This document shows positions 10,071 through 18,230 of a stretch of 64,000 nucleotides of DNA, one piece after another. A program made the position numbers and the translations under genes. Source of the DNA: Eshraghiella sp964441705. GTDB lineage: Bacteria; Bacillota; Clostridia; Lachnospirales; Lachnospiraceae. The first letter of the stretch is position 1. Every line of letters starts with the position of its first letter. The notes beneath the pieces were generated by a model. The model saw only the letters and a program-made list of their open reading frames with translations. It searched no databases and had not been told where the DNA came from. The DNA is taken from contig CAYTWF010000006.1 in assembly GCA_964441705.1 (NCBI GenBank), forward strand, positions 1 through 64,000, given 5' to 3'.

Positions 10071-10781
10071 TTATTTGGATACCTCATTAAGATAATTATT
10101 AAGCTCGTCCATAAGCTCTTTACGTCTGGAACGGCTTACTGCAATAACATGCTCTCCAATAATTACATCATTATTCTGAATCCGTTCCACATTCTCCAGA
10201 TTAATAAGATAGCACTTATTACATCTGAAAAAGCTGTAATTCTTAAGTGCCTCCTCGGCCTCCTTCATACTTCCTCTTGTTGAAAAATCTCCCTGACTGG
10301 TATAATACACAAGCTCATGATTCTGCACCTCAACGTACTGTATATCCGCAATCTCAAGCCTCTGCATTCCACTTTTAATTGCTATTGTAATGTATTCTCT
10401 TGTTCTTTTCTTCATCCTGTGAAGTGCTCTGGCAATACACTGGGAAAAAGCAAAATAGGTTATCGGCTTAAGAATATAATCAAAAGCCTCAACCTTATAG
10501 CCATCCATAACGTACTGAGGCATATTAGTAATAAATATGATAACAACTTCACTGTCCAGCTTGCGTATCTCCTCAGCGGCCTTCATACCATTCATAAAGG
10601 TCATCTCAATATCCATAAGAATAATGTCATATGCCGCCCTGTAATTCTCCGTTATCTCATCACCATCTGTAAATTCTTCAATGGAAAAACGCTCTCCACT
10701 TTCCTGCTCATACTTCCTGATATACTGTGTATATTCTTTTCTGTAGGCAGCATCATCTTCTACAAATGCTATTCTTATCAT
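10071..10781 (-). CDS. LytTR-family response regulator (AgrA/VirR-type)
   Basis: A 236-residue regulator. The receiver domain (1-120) carries Asp57 in IILMDIEM and the acidic pocket FVEDD; the LytTR DNA-binding domain (about 135-235) includes FFRCNKCYLINLENV and a basic VSRSRRKEL end. It overlaps the upstream esterase gene by 4 bases (ATGA), so the two are co-translated, and is followed by two sensor kinases. LytTR proteins bind pairs of short direct repeats about two helical turns apart; I do not see an obvious pair in the 60-base region upstream of the operon. Confidence 0.93.
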   Translation of the reverse strand: MIRIAFVEDDAAYRKEYTQYIRKYEQESGERFSIEEFTDGDEITENYRAAYDIILMDIEMTFMNGMKAAEEIRKLDSEVVIIFITNMPQYVMDGYKVEAFDYILKPITYFAFSQCIARALHRMKKRTREYITIAIKSGMQRLEIADIQYVEVQNHELVYYTSQGDFSTRGSMKEAEEALKNYSFFRCNKCYLINLENVERIQNNDVIIGEHVIAVSRSRRKELMDELNNYLNEVSK

Positions 10782-11674
10782 TCCTGCTCTCCTATAAAGC
10801 TCTTAAAGAATCTGCACTCCTCATCATTACAGATTCTACCCTCCTTAGAACGCATATCGCAGTGAAATACGTGAGGAAGCCTGTTATCATTGTCTCCATA
10901 CAATCTGTAGACACATGGAACGTTATTATCTGAAAGTGCCTGCACCATGAAAGGAGCCAGCTCCTTAATAAAATCACCTGTCGCGGTCATTATATATGCC
11001 GGCGGGAATTTGCTCGTAACATGAGCCGTTACATCAATACATTTAAGCTCCTCTTTGGTTCCTTTCTTAGGAAGCAAATCCCTCATAAGCATAAGATGCT
11101 GCAAATCCTCGGGTCTGTCAACTCTGATAACATAAGCACCACAGTTAAGTGCAACTGCAGTAGGAATAAATCCTTCTGGTGTCTTAAAGGCATATTTACG
11201 AGCATATTTACTATTAGAACATATATCACAATACAATCCAAGCAAGTGTCCGCCTGCTGAATCACCTACACCAAATACATATCTGGTGTCCAAATCATAT
11301 TCCTGTGCATTATCAAGGACCCACGAAAATACCATATTAGTATCCTCAAGCTGTGCCGGGAATTTGAACTCCGGTGCAAGTCTGTAGGTAAAATTAACAA
11401 CCGCAAAACCACGCTGGGCAAGGCTCATACAATAATACTGATAACGCTCCTTGTCACCGTACACCCATGCACCACCATGGACACTTACAATAACCGGAAG
11501 CTTCTTACCCTTCATTGCCGCAGGTCTGTATACATCCAGACTCTGCCAGTGACTGTCCTCTCCATACACGATATCATCAAATCTTACTATATCTGACGGA
11601 GTTGTAAGACCCGCATCTCTTATATCGTCTCCCTCTTTAAAGCCCTTTCTGATTCCATCACTTGTAGCTGACAT
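10778..11674 (-). CDS. alpha/beta hydrolase, Aes/HSL-type esterase
   Basis: A 298-residue hydrolase with the hormone-sensitive-lipase family signature: oxyanion motif VSVHGGAWVYG (about residue 65) and nucleophile elbow GVGDSAGGH (about 140). The late acidic/His part reads TATGDFIKE and LPHVFHCDM. There is no signal peptide. It is the first gene of the operon with the LytTR regulator and twin kinases and has its own promoter upstream. Such enzymes hydrolyse short-chain acyl esters of small molecules or sugars. Coupling to a signalling system suggests that the enzyme acts on the sensed compound or on acylated glycans (inference). Confidence 0.9.
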   Translation of the reverse strand: MSATSDGIRKGFKEGDDIRDAGLTTPSDIVRFDDIVYGEDSHWQSLDVYRPAAMKGKKLPVIVSVHGGAWVYGDKERYQYYCMSLAQRGFAVVNFTYRLAPEFKFPAQLEDTNMVFSWVLDNAQEYDLDTRYVFGVGDSAGGHLLGLYCDICSNSKYARKYAFKTPEGFIPTAVALNCGAYVIRVDRPEDLQHLMLMRDLLPKKGTKEELKCIDVTAHVTSKFPPAYIMTATGDFIKELAPFMVQALSDNNVPCVYRLYGDNDNRLPHVFHCDMRSKEGRICNDEECRFFKSFIGEQE

Positions 11675-11694
11675 ACTAATACCTCTCTTCCGAA

Positions 11695-11723
11695 ATAATA
11701 TAAATATATATTACCATTGTAAA
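11695..11723 (-). promoter_or_regulatory. sigma-A-type promoter of esterase/LytTR/kinase operon
   Basis: On the - strand, TTTACA (11718-11723), a 17-base spacer and TATTAT (11695-11700) match the vegetative promoter consensus at 5/6 and 5/6. It lies between the GT2 gene stop and the esterase start. Confidence 0.7.
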
Positions 11724-11737
11724 ACACAAGTTTCAAT

Positions 11738-12415
11738 TTATTTTAACGGACTCAGCATAAAGTGAAGATGCCTGAAGCCATCCTTGATTGTTCTAAGATG
11801 TGGCGGACCTCCTCGTCCATCAGCTCTTAAGGTAATCGGAACCTCACAGATTGTCAGCCCTGCCCTTGACGCTTTAGCAATTATCTCCGTGGCAAACTCC
11901 ATTCCATGAGCTTTTAGTCCAAGCTCTCTGGCGCAACTGGTATTAATTCCCCTTAGACCACAATGAAAATCATGTACCTTCACACCATATCTTAATCTTC
12001 CAATCATTGACAGCACCGGAACTCCTAATCTATGGGACAGGCTCATAGCTTCGCTGGATGGAAATGGATGAAAACGATTACCTGCAACAAGCTGTATCCC
12101 TGCTGCAAGCTCCCTGTATATTCTGTCAGACTCCCGAAAATCATATGACATATCACAGTCACCATATATAATATACCTGCCCTTTGCCTCCATTATGCCC
12201 TTACGAAGCGCACTTCCATAGCCTGATTCCTTACAATGAATAACTCTTGCTCCACACCCCCTTGCTATTGGTGCCGAGGTATCCGTACTTCCATTATCAA
12301 CCACAAGAATCTCCCATGAAAAGCTCTGAGGCTCAAGATACGCCTTCGCTTCGTTAATACAGGCCGCAATTGTTCTCTCTTCATTAAGACATGGCATTAG
12401 TATTGTAAGCTCCAA
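11738..12415 (-). CDS. family 2 glycosyltransferase (dolichol-phosphate-mannose-synthase-like)
   Basis: A 225-residue GT-A enzyme with the N-terminal MELTILMPCLNEERTI fold, substrate loop VVDNGSTDTS and metal site YGDCDMSYD (DxD-like). It lacks C-terminal membrane helices. It starts 5 bases after the stop of a large polytopic membrane protein gene, so the two form an operon. Homologues transfer a sugar from a nucleotide donor to a polyprenyl phosphate. With the neighbour this gives a plausible two-step module: load a lipid carrier in the cytoplasm, then use it outside. Confidence 0.88.
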   Translation of the reverse strand: MELTILMPCLNEERTIAACINEAKAYLEPQSFSWEILVVDNGSTDTSAPIARGCGARVIHCKESGYGSALRKGIMEAKGRYIIYGDCDMSYDFRESDRIYRELAAGIQLVAGNRFHPFPSSEAMSLSHRLGVPVLSMIGRLRYGVKVHDFHCGLRGINTSCARELGLKAHGMEFATEIIAKASRAGLTICEVPITLRADGRGGPPHLRTIKDGFRHLHFMLSPLK

Positions 12416-12420
12416 TCTGG

Positions 12421-13725
12421 CTACCTCCTGTGTTTTTTCTTCTTATACTGCATTATGTCAACCGATATATATAGAATTCCCAGCCACGCCATTACCGCCG
12501 CCATCTGTGCCCTGTATGTAAAAAAATAGTGCAGACAAGAATGATTTTGAAGCACAAGATAACGTATATATGGAACTGCCCCAATCACCAATAGTATCCC
12601 AATAAGCTGTCCGTTATACTTCTTTTTCCTGAACATGTAAAAAAAAGCCAAATATACACATATGCTTATAAGACCTGCAGCAATTATTCCGGCTCTGCTC
12701 ACATTCCCGGCAATATGGAACAGACATCCCAGATTTCTCAGCAAAAGAATGTCTATTGTCTGAACTCCTGACAGCGTAAGTGATGACGAGGTCTCTGTAA
12801 CGGAACCTGAAACTCTATATGCCGCCGAGGAAAGTGCCAGCATAAAGGCATCCCTGCCACATACTGCATACACAAGACACCACTTAAGAATAAACATTCC
12901 TGCATATGCTCCAATCCAGCAGCCCGCCATAAGCACCAGCCTTTTCCAAAGCTTCTTCCAGCTAAGCTCCTCTCCAGCCTTATATTGCATAAGAAGATAC
13001 ATTATTACCGGAATTGTCAATGTAAGTGTCTCGGTGGTAAGAAAATCGAAAAAGCATGTAAGTGCACCGCCAATCACTAATAAATGACTTATTCCCTGTC
13101 CTTTATTCCTTACAACAGCAATACAAAGTACTGCAACAAGAAGGAACACACTTATATATTCCAGAGAAAATGCACACATCCATATATCCACCAAAATGGA
13201 CGAAATGATATACAGCACCATGATTGCTTTGCAGCCCTGTTTCCAAAGCATTATACACAGCACTACATTAAGTCCGAGCAGTATCGCTGCAAGGATATAC
13301 CTTACAGCAGTTATAGAAAATACTGTAAGCAGTGGTCTTAAAAAAATCTGCATGCCATGCCAGTATCTTGAATAATTATTTTGAGGTTCTGCTCCTTTAT
13401 ACACACTGGAAGTAAGGTCGTCGACAGCTTCATTTTCATCTATGCGGTAATAGGCATCTGCTACCAGCGCATAGAAGGGTTTTGTGCTGTCTACATTATA
13501 AGTAACATTAAGGAGCATACTGTCGGCATAGTTATCCATTCTTGTACTGCCCAATCCTTTTATTACCACCGGGAAACCTGCATTATCAACAAGATAGTCT
13601 GTCGACTGCTCTGCATGGTGCTGTATGGCCGACTGTGGTATGCAGTTAACAAGCAGCAGCACCAGAATACAGGCTGCTGCCGTAATGATATATATAAGTA
13701 TATGACTTATAAGCTTTTTTTTCAT
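12421..13725 (-). CDS. polytopic membrane protein, possible GT-C-type glycosyltransferase
   Basis: A 434-residue protein with about eleven hydrophobic helices. Three ATG codons stand close together (13737, 13731, 13725); the last was chosen because GGAG lies 6 bases before it and the product then starts MKKKLISH. A roughly 110-residue extracytoplasmic region follows helix 1 and contains acidic residues and SRYWHGMQIFLRPL. Helix number, the large first external loop and the adjacent GT2 gene fit GtrII/GT-C-like enzymes that use polyprenyl-phosphate sugars. I do not recognise a specific family, so the function is contextual. Confidence 0.6.
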   Translation of the reverse strand: MKKKLISHILIYIITAAACILVLLLVNCIPQSAIQHHAEQSTDYLVDNAGFPVVIKGLGSTRMDNYADSMLLNVTYNVDSTKPFYALVADAYYRIDENEAVDDLTSSVYKGAEPQNNYSRYWHGMQIFLRPLLTVFSITAVRYILAAILLGLNVVLCIMLWKQGCKAIMVLYIISSILVDIWMCAFSLEYISVFLLVAVLCIAVVRNKGQGISHLLVIGGALTCFFDFLTTETLTLTIPVIMYLLMQYKAGEELSWKKLWKRLVLMAGCWIGAYAGMFILKWCLVYAVCGRDAFMLALSSAAYRVSGSVTETSSSLTLSGVQTIDILLLRNLGCLFHIAGNVSRAGIIAAGLISICVYLAFFYMFRKKKYNGQLIGILLVIGAVPYIRYLVLQNHSCLHYFFTYRAQMAAVMAWLGILYISVDIMQYKKKKHRR

Positions 13726-13749
13726 ACACATCTCCATTGCTTTATATGC

Positions 13750-13784
13750 ATTTTACCCGGTTCCATATAAGAGCCGGGTAAAAT
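13750..13784. repeat. short stem-loop
   Basis: Perfect 11-bp arms ATTTTACCCGG / CCGGGTAAAAT with a 13-base loop. It lies between the surface protein gene end and the downstream membrane protein gene. There is no T tract beyond the arms on either strand, so a terminator role is uncertain. Confidence 0.45.
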
Positions 13785-13806
13785 AATACATATTATATAA
13801 GTTAAA

Positions 13807-13866
13807 TGCACACACCGCATTATGGCAACTGCGGGAGACAGTTATGATGCCATGGCAGTGTATGCA
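13807..13866. terminator. long imperfect stem-loop after surface protein gene
   Basis: Arms 13807-13827 and 13848-13866 pair over most of their length (TGCACACACCGC.. against ..GCAGTGTATGCA, inner ATGGCA/TGCCAT, then ACTG/CAGT). It begins 5 bases past the stop of the PTTEQ surface protein gene on the - strand and probably acts as its transcription terminator or 3' stabiliser. The T tract is weak. Confidence 0.5.
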
Positions 13867-13870
13867 ATAA

Positions 13871-15035
13871 CTATCTTAAATTATTGATTACTGACTTACG
13901 TCTCTTACCAAGATATATAAGTACACCTGCACTTAATACAAGTAAAATAGCAGGATAAATAACAACATTATGGTCACCTGTTCCACCATTACCTGTCCCC
14001 TGTCCACCTACTGATGTAGTGGGAGCTTCAGTTGTTGCTCTTTCTGTTGTTGGCTGCTCCGTTGTTGGCTGCTCTGNNNNNNNNNNNNNNNNNNNNNNNN
14101 NNNNNNNNNNNNNNNNNNNNNNNNNNNNNNNNNNNNNNNNNNNNNNNNNNNNNNNNNNNNNNNNNNNNNNNNNNNNTTGTTGGCTGCTCCGTTGTTGGCT
14201 GCTCCGTTGTTGGCTGCTCCGTTGTTGGCTGCTCCGTTGTTGGCTGTTCCGTTGTTGGCGGTTCTGTAGGATTCTCCTCCCACTGAGCATAAAGAGTAAT
14301 TGGAGCGGTTATTGCAGCCTCCTTATCAGCTGTATAAGTAAGCGCTGAAAGGTCAAATGCTGCACATAAGCTGGTAAAATTAAATACCTCTTCTGTTACT
14401 TTGGTTCCGCCAGCTGTACCTGTATACCATCCCTTAAAGGTATATCCGGCTCTTACTGGTCTGGTATAATTCTCCTGTGCAGAGCTGGCTGTATATGACT
14501 TATTGACGGCCCCAGCTGAGCCTGTATAATTAAGATTGAGTGAGAAATTCAAGGTTATTGGACGCTCTTTAACTGTTAGAATGTGAATAACGCCACTGGC
14601 TGTAGATACTGCATTAACTATAGTATGCGGAGTCCCCTCTGATGTAAAGCCTATACCATAGGATTCACCAGTTTCTGCACCTACATCTACAACGTAAAAT
14701 CCGTAATATCCTGCAGCATTAGCTGGAAAAGTATACACATCTTCATTATCAAACGCCTTCTGGTCAAGTGACGTACCATATCCATCTGATAAGGCACCGC
14801 TGCCTTCATCACTTAATATATTGCCGCTGCCATCAATTGGAAGGAATTGCTCTCCTGATGAACCACCTGCAGTAATACTATCACCACTATATACAACAGC
14901 TCCTTCTTCAAAAATCAAATCATACATCGCTCCCTGATAAGTATAGGTTTCAGACGCTGCAGTTGTCATTACCATGCCAATTATCATGCACAGTATCATA
15001 ATTAATGCGGCCAGCCCTTTTATTCTTTTTCTCAT
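13871..15035 (-). CDS. secreted surface protein with PTTEQ repeat stalk (contains assembly gap)
   Basis: The N-terminus MRKRIKGLAALIMILCMIIG is a signal peptide (cleavage probably after TTAAS). An ordered N-terminal domain is followed by an InlB B-repeat/Flg_new-like module (about residues 170-250: YTRPVRAGYTFKGWYTGTAG ... ITLYAQWEE). A stalk of 5-residue repeats (PTTEQ) follows, interrupted by 100 N at 14077-14176. After the gap, EQPTTEQPTTERATTEAPTT leads to GGTGDHN, a hydrophobic helix and the KRRK tail, a sortase-like anchor without canonical LPXTG. The parts before and after the gap are in different frames only because the gap size is arbitrary. It is divergent from a LytTR/kinase pair that may control it. 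Confidence 0.8.
14047..14266 (-). repeat. 15-bp coding tandem repeat (PTTEQ) broken by assembly gap
   Basis: Units of the form TTGTTGGCTGCTCCG (+ strand) occur twice at 14047-14076 and six times at 14177-14266, with variants in the last units. The true copy number is unknown because the repeat runs into the N gap on both sides. Confidence 0.95.
14077..14176. other. assembly gap (100 N)
   Basis: Exactly 100 undetermined bases inside the PTTEQ repeat. The round number indicates a placeholder for unknown length, so the protein length and the frame across it cannot be determined. Confidence 0.99.
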
Positions 15036-15107
15036 ATATCATTTTCCTCTTTTCGTTATCTGAATACCATGATTATAAAAAAAATACCTGAAAAAACAAT
15101 GCTTATC

Positions 15108-15147
15108 GCACGAAAATCAATTTTTCAGCACGAAAAGCAGATTTTTC
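15108..15147. promoter_or_regulatory. tandem 20-bp direct repeat, candidate LytTR binding site
   Basis: GCACGAAAATCAATTTTTCA (15108-15127) is followed directly by GCACGAAAAGCAGATTTTTC (15128-15147), 20-bp period with 16 of 20 positions alike. It lies between the divergent surface protein and LytTR regulator genes, just upstream of the latter's promoter. Paired direct repeats two helical turns apart are the known style of AgrA/LytTR sites; the specific link is inference. Confidence 0.5.
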
Positions 15148-15160
15148 CCCTTGCAGCACC

Positions 15161-15189
15161 TTAAATTAACAAATAATATCTGCTATAAT
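15161..15189 (+). promoter_or_regulatory. promoter of LytTR/GHKL operon
   Basis: An extended -10 TGCTATAAT (TATAAT at 15184-15189) lies 17 bases after a weak -35 TTAAAT (15161-15166). A strong -10 with a poor -35 and an upstream direct repeat is typical of an activated promoter. Confidence 0.6.
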
Positions 15190-15222
15190 AACACTGGAAA
15201 TACATACACGGGAGACAGACAA

Positions 15223-15966
15223 ATGAAATATGCTGTAATTGATGACCAGACACGGGAGCTTGACTCAATAACATCACTTATTCAGAGCTATTCTGATGAA
15301 AACAATCATTCTTCATATATAAGACAATATTCAAGTGGCGAGGCATTTCTAGAAGAATTTACTGCCTTTTCATATGATATTATTTTTGTTGATATATACA
15401 TGAATGGAATTAATGGAATTGACACGGTAAAGCACATAAGAGAGACTGACAACAGGGCAATAATTATTTTTCTTACTGGCAGTATGGAACACATGCCAGA
15501 TGCTTTTTCCTGTCATGCCTTTGACTATATAGAAAAGCCTGCCACAAGGAACAGAATATTTAAGGTACTGGCAGATGCCCGTCTGGTTCTTCCCAAGGTG
15601 GAAAATAATCTTACCTTTAACTACAATGGTGTAGATATCCGTATCCGTTTTGCTGACCTGATAGCCCTTTCTACCTCAGGTCACTACACCAGGGTAATTG
15701 CCAATAATAATCAGCATTACCTTCCTTATATATCATTTGTAAAAATAACTGAACCATTGAACGCAGACCGGCGTTTTCTACAGATTAATAAATGTATTCT
15801 TGTTAATATGGATTACGTTGTTAAGTTTGAGAACCGTAACTGCCACATGTCTGATGGAACAATTCTGCAGGTTAACACAAGAAATTATAAAAATATTGAA
15901 CAGACCTGGCGTAATTATGTGTTTACACAGCTTCATCATGAGCTTAATGAAAGGAGTACCACCTGA
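15223..15966 (+). CDS. LytTR-family response regulator
   Basis: A 247-residue regulator. ATG 15223 was chosen (GGAGACAG 8-12 bases upstream, product MKYAVIDDQ); an earlier in-frame ATG at 15151 lies upstream of the promoter -10. The receiver domain has Asp57 in IIFVDIYM. The LytTR domain (about 140-240) includes IALSTSGHYTRV and FLQINKCILVNMDYV. The stop overlaps the start of the kinase gene (TGATG), so the pair is translationally coupled. It is distinct in sequence from the regulator at 10071. Confidence 0.92.
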   Translation: MKYAVIDDQTRELDSITSLIQSYSDENNHSSYIRQYSSGEAFLEEFTAFSYDIIFVDIYMNGINGIDTVKHIRETDNRAIIIFLTGSMEHMPDAFSCHAFDYIEKPATRNRIFKVLADARLVLPKVENNLTFNYNGVDIRIRFADLIALSTSGHYTRVIANNNQHYLPYISFVKITEPLNADRRFLQINKCILVNMDYVVKFENRNCHMSDGTILQVNTRNYKNIEQTWRNYVFTQLHHELNERSTT

Positions 15967-17282
15967 TGTACAATTTTATTGCAGAAATATTTCAATATCT
16001 TGTGCTTGTTCCGGCTGCCATATTCTGCTATATACCTATGCGCAACCAGATTAAACTTCGCAAATCCAGACTGGTTCTGCTAATCGGGATTACTATGACG
16101 ATATTGATTCCAGTATGTGCCGCAATTTCTGCATTTACAAATATAAACTCCAATGTATTCATTATGTTCATTATCGCTGCAGCGTACATAGCGTATCATT
16201 GCACACTCAAGGTAGAAATAGGCAGAAGTCTCTCTATGTTTCTGCTTGTATGTGCACTCATGACCTTTCCTGCAGGCTTCTCCATTATTTTTGACAGTCG
16301 AATACACCCAAATGAGACACTTAATGATATATGCATTGCAGCCACCGCTTTTCAATGTGCATTAAGTTTTATACTTCTCGGTGCATTCGGATGGGCTTCA
16401 TATAAATATTTCAGCCGCATTGTTGACCGGCTTCCAGGCTATAGATTATGGTATCTTATAACACCTTTTCCTGTACTTTTACTTATTATTAATATATATT
16501 CTTTGCCTCAAAAAAACGAAACCCTTCACGTTAACCGTATTTTTCAAATATATATAATGATACTTATATGTGAGCTTTTATTTCTCCTCTTCGTATGCGT
16601 TATCTTCTATTTTATTTCAATGGAGATTCTTAAACACGAAGAAGCATCTATGAAGGTACAGTTTTTTGAAATGCAGGCGAAACAATACAAGGTACAGCAG
16701 AATTATTTTAATGAAACAGCAAGGCTTAGACATGATTTCCGTCAGTCAATATATCTGTTAAAGGAGCTGTCTGATGAGAATAATTATGTCTCTCTTAAGG
16801 ATTATCTCAATAAATATGTGGAACAATATCCAAAGCATGAGTATATATCCTATTGTAAAAATCCGGCTCTTAATGCACTTCTTAATTATTATAGAACCAG
16901 CGAAAAAGATAAGCAGATAGCCTCTGCCTGGGCAATAGACCTTCCTGATAATCCTGGCATTCCCGATACTGACCTTTGCAGTCTTCTTGGCAATATTCTT
17001 GAAAATGCCATTAATGGATGTCTCACAACAGCCGCAGATAAAAGATATCACAAACTGTCTATAACACTTATGCACAATGCAAGTATGTATATAGTATCAG
17101 TCAACAGCTTTAACGGAAAAGTGTCCCGTCACAATGATACCTATAAAAGTATCAATGGAACGGGACACGGATTCGGTCTTTCTTCTATATCAATGACTGC
17201 CGAGCGTTATAATGGTCACGATTCATTCAGCCACACTGCAACTGAATTCAGTGCAGATATTGTTATGGAAATAACCCAGTAG
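15966..17282 (+). CDS. GHKL (AgrC-like) sensor histidine kinase
   Basis: A 438-residue kinase with six to seven N-terminal membrane helices (about residues 5-220), a short linker helix and a GHKL catalytic part. The phosphoacceptor is probably His256 in ARLRHDFRQSI; N box SLLGNILENAI and G box GHGFGLSSI are present. It is coupled to the LytTR regulator gene just upstream and ends one base before the stop codon of the convergent thioredoxin-reductase-like gene. Its signal is unknown. The divergent surface protein gene is a possible target of the pair. Confidence 0.9.
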   Translation: MYNFIAEIFQYLVLVPAAIFCYIPMRNQIKLRKSRLVLLIGITMTILIPVCAAISAFTNINSNVFIMFIIAAAYIAYHCTLKVEIGRSLSMFLLVCALMTFPAGFSIIFDSRIHPNETLNDICIAATAFQCALSFILLGAFGWASYKYFSRIVDRLPGYRLWYLITPFPVLLLIINIYSLPQKNETLHVNRIFQIYIMILICELLFLLFVCVIFYFISMEILKHEEASMKVQFFEMQAKQYKVQQNYFNETARLRHDFRQSIYLLKELSDENNYVSLKDYLNKYVEQYPKHEYISYCKNPALNALLNYYRTSEKDKQIASAWAIDLPDNPGIPDTDLCSLLGNILENAINGCLTTAADKRYHKLSITLMHNASMYIVSVNSFNGKVSRHNDTYKSINGTGHGFGLSSISMTAERYNGHDSFSHTATEFSADIVMEITQ

Positions 17283-17283
17283 C

Positions 17284-18147
17284 TTACTGATTCTGCTGTG
17301 CAAGATACTCTACGATACTATGGGCTGCCACATTGCCCTCACCAACTGCCTTGGCATACTGATAAGGTCTTCCTGTACAGTCACCTGCTGCATAGCAGCC
17401 CGTCAGATTAGTCTCCTGGCGACGATTGACAATGATATGTCCATTCTCCATCTCCATGGCTGGAAGGAGCGTGGTTACTGATATTGCATCACGAAGGCAG
17501 AAAATTCCATCTACCTCAATTAACTGACCATCCTTAAGCTTAAGCGCGTTGGCCTTCTTATCTCCGCATATCTCAACAGGGCGCTGTTCAAGCAGCTGTA
17601 CATTGTCTGCAATGCTGCTCACATCACAATCCTTATAATATGGATAATAATATACCTCACTGGCAAGCTCTGCCAGATACTTCACCTCATGCTCAAATCT
17701 TGCTGTATTACACAAAACTGCAATCTTCTTGCCACGATACAGCATACCGTCACAGGTTGCACAATAGCTTACACCCTTACCCAGATAATCGGTCTCTCCC
17801 GGCAGTGCACTCTTAGTCTCCACTCCTGATGCAAAAAGAACTGTCTTTGCCTCATAGAATTCACTTGCTGCAGTAACTGCATAGTGGTCACCCATAGGTA
17901 TTATTCCTGTTGCAACAAGCTCTGTAATCTCAAGCCCCATTGCATTAACCTGATCAATAAATGCCTGATTAAGCTGACTGCCGCTTACCCGGGTAAATCC
18001 CGGGTAGTTGGATATCTGCTCAGCCAGGCTTACCTTACTGCTCAAGTTCTTGCTTCCAAGCCATATTATTGACTTATTATTGGCCTGCAATGTAAGTGCC
18101 GCTGACACTCCTGCCGGTCCTGTTCCTATAATCGCTGTATCATACAT
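17284..18147 (-). CDS. thioredoxin-reductase-like FAD/NAD(P) disulfide oxidoreductase
   Basis: A 287-residue flavoprotein. The FAD-binding motif is AIIGTGPAGVSAAL at the N-terminus. The redox-active CxxC appears as SYCATCDG (about residue 128), and the C-terminal FAD motif as GCYAAGDCTG. The NAD(P)-binding segment (about 145-160, KIAVLCNTARFEHEV) lacks the usual GGGxxA, reading CNTARF, so it may use another electron donor, such as ferredoxin, as some clostridial TrxB-like enzymes do. This is an inference from the missing motif. It is monocistronic, with a convergent neighbour one base away. Confidence 0.85.
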   Translation of the reverse strand: MYDTAIIGTGPAGVSAALTLQANNKSIIWLGSKNLSSKVSLAEQISNYPGFTRVSGSQLNQAFIDQVNAMGLEITELVATGIIPMGDHYAVTAASEFYEAKTVLFASGVETKSALPGETDYLGKGVSYCATCDGMLYRGKKIAVLCNTARFEHEVKYLAELASEVYYYPYYKDCDVSSIADNVQLLEQRPVEICGDKKANALKLKDGQLIEVDGIFCLRDAISVTTLLPAMEMENGHIIVNRRQETNLTGCYAAGDCTGRPYQYAKAVGEGNVAAHSIVEYLAQQNQ

Positions 18148-18181
18148 ATTTTTTCTCCGTTTACTTATTCAAATTATCTAT

Positions 18182-18209
18182 ATCATATACATAATAACAC
18201 TATTTACAA
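18182..18209 (-). promoter_or_regulatory. candidate promoter of thioredoxin-reductase-like gene
   Basis: On the - strand, TTGTAA (18204-18209), a 16-base spacer and TATGAT (18182-18187) lie about 35 bases before the start codon. Confidence 0.45.
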
Positions 18210-18230
18210 TTGAAAGACATAACAAAATAT

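Noticed and set aside
7339..11674. Operon as a full Agr quorum-sensing system
   Set aside because: No AgrB-like protease or AgrD-like prepeptide gene could be found beside the kinases or between the genes.
13750..13784. Stem-loop as a transcription terminator
   Set aside because: There is no T run after the stem on either strand; kept only as a stem-loop.
14047..14266. Short regular repeats as a CRISPR array
   Set aside because: The units are directly abutting 15-bp coding repeats for PTTEQ without unique spacers, and no cas genes are present.
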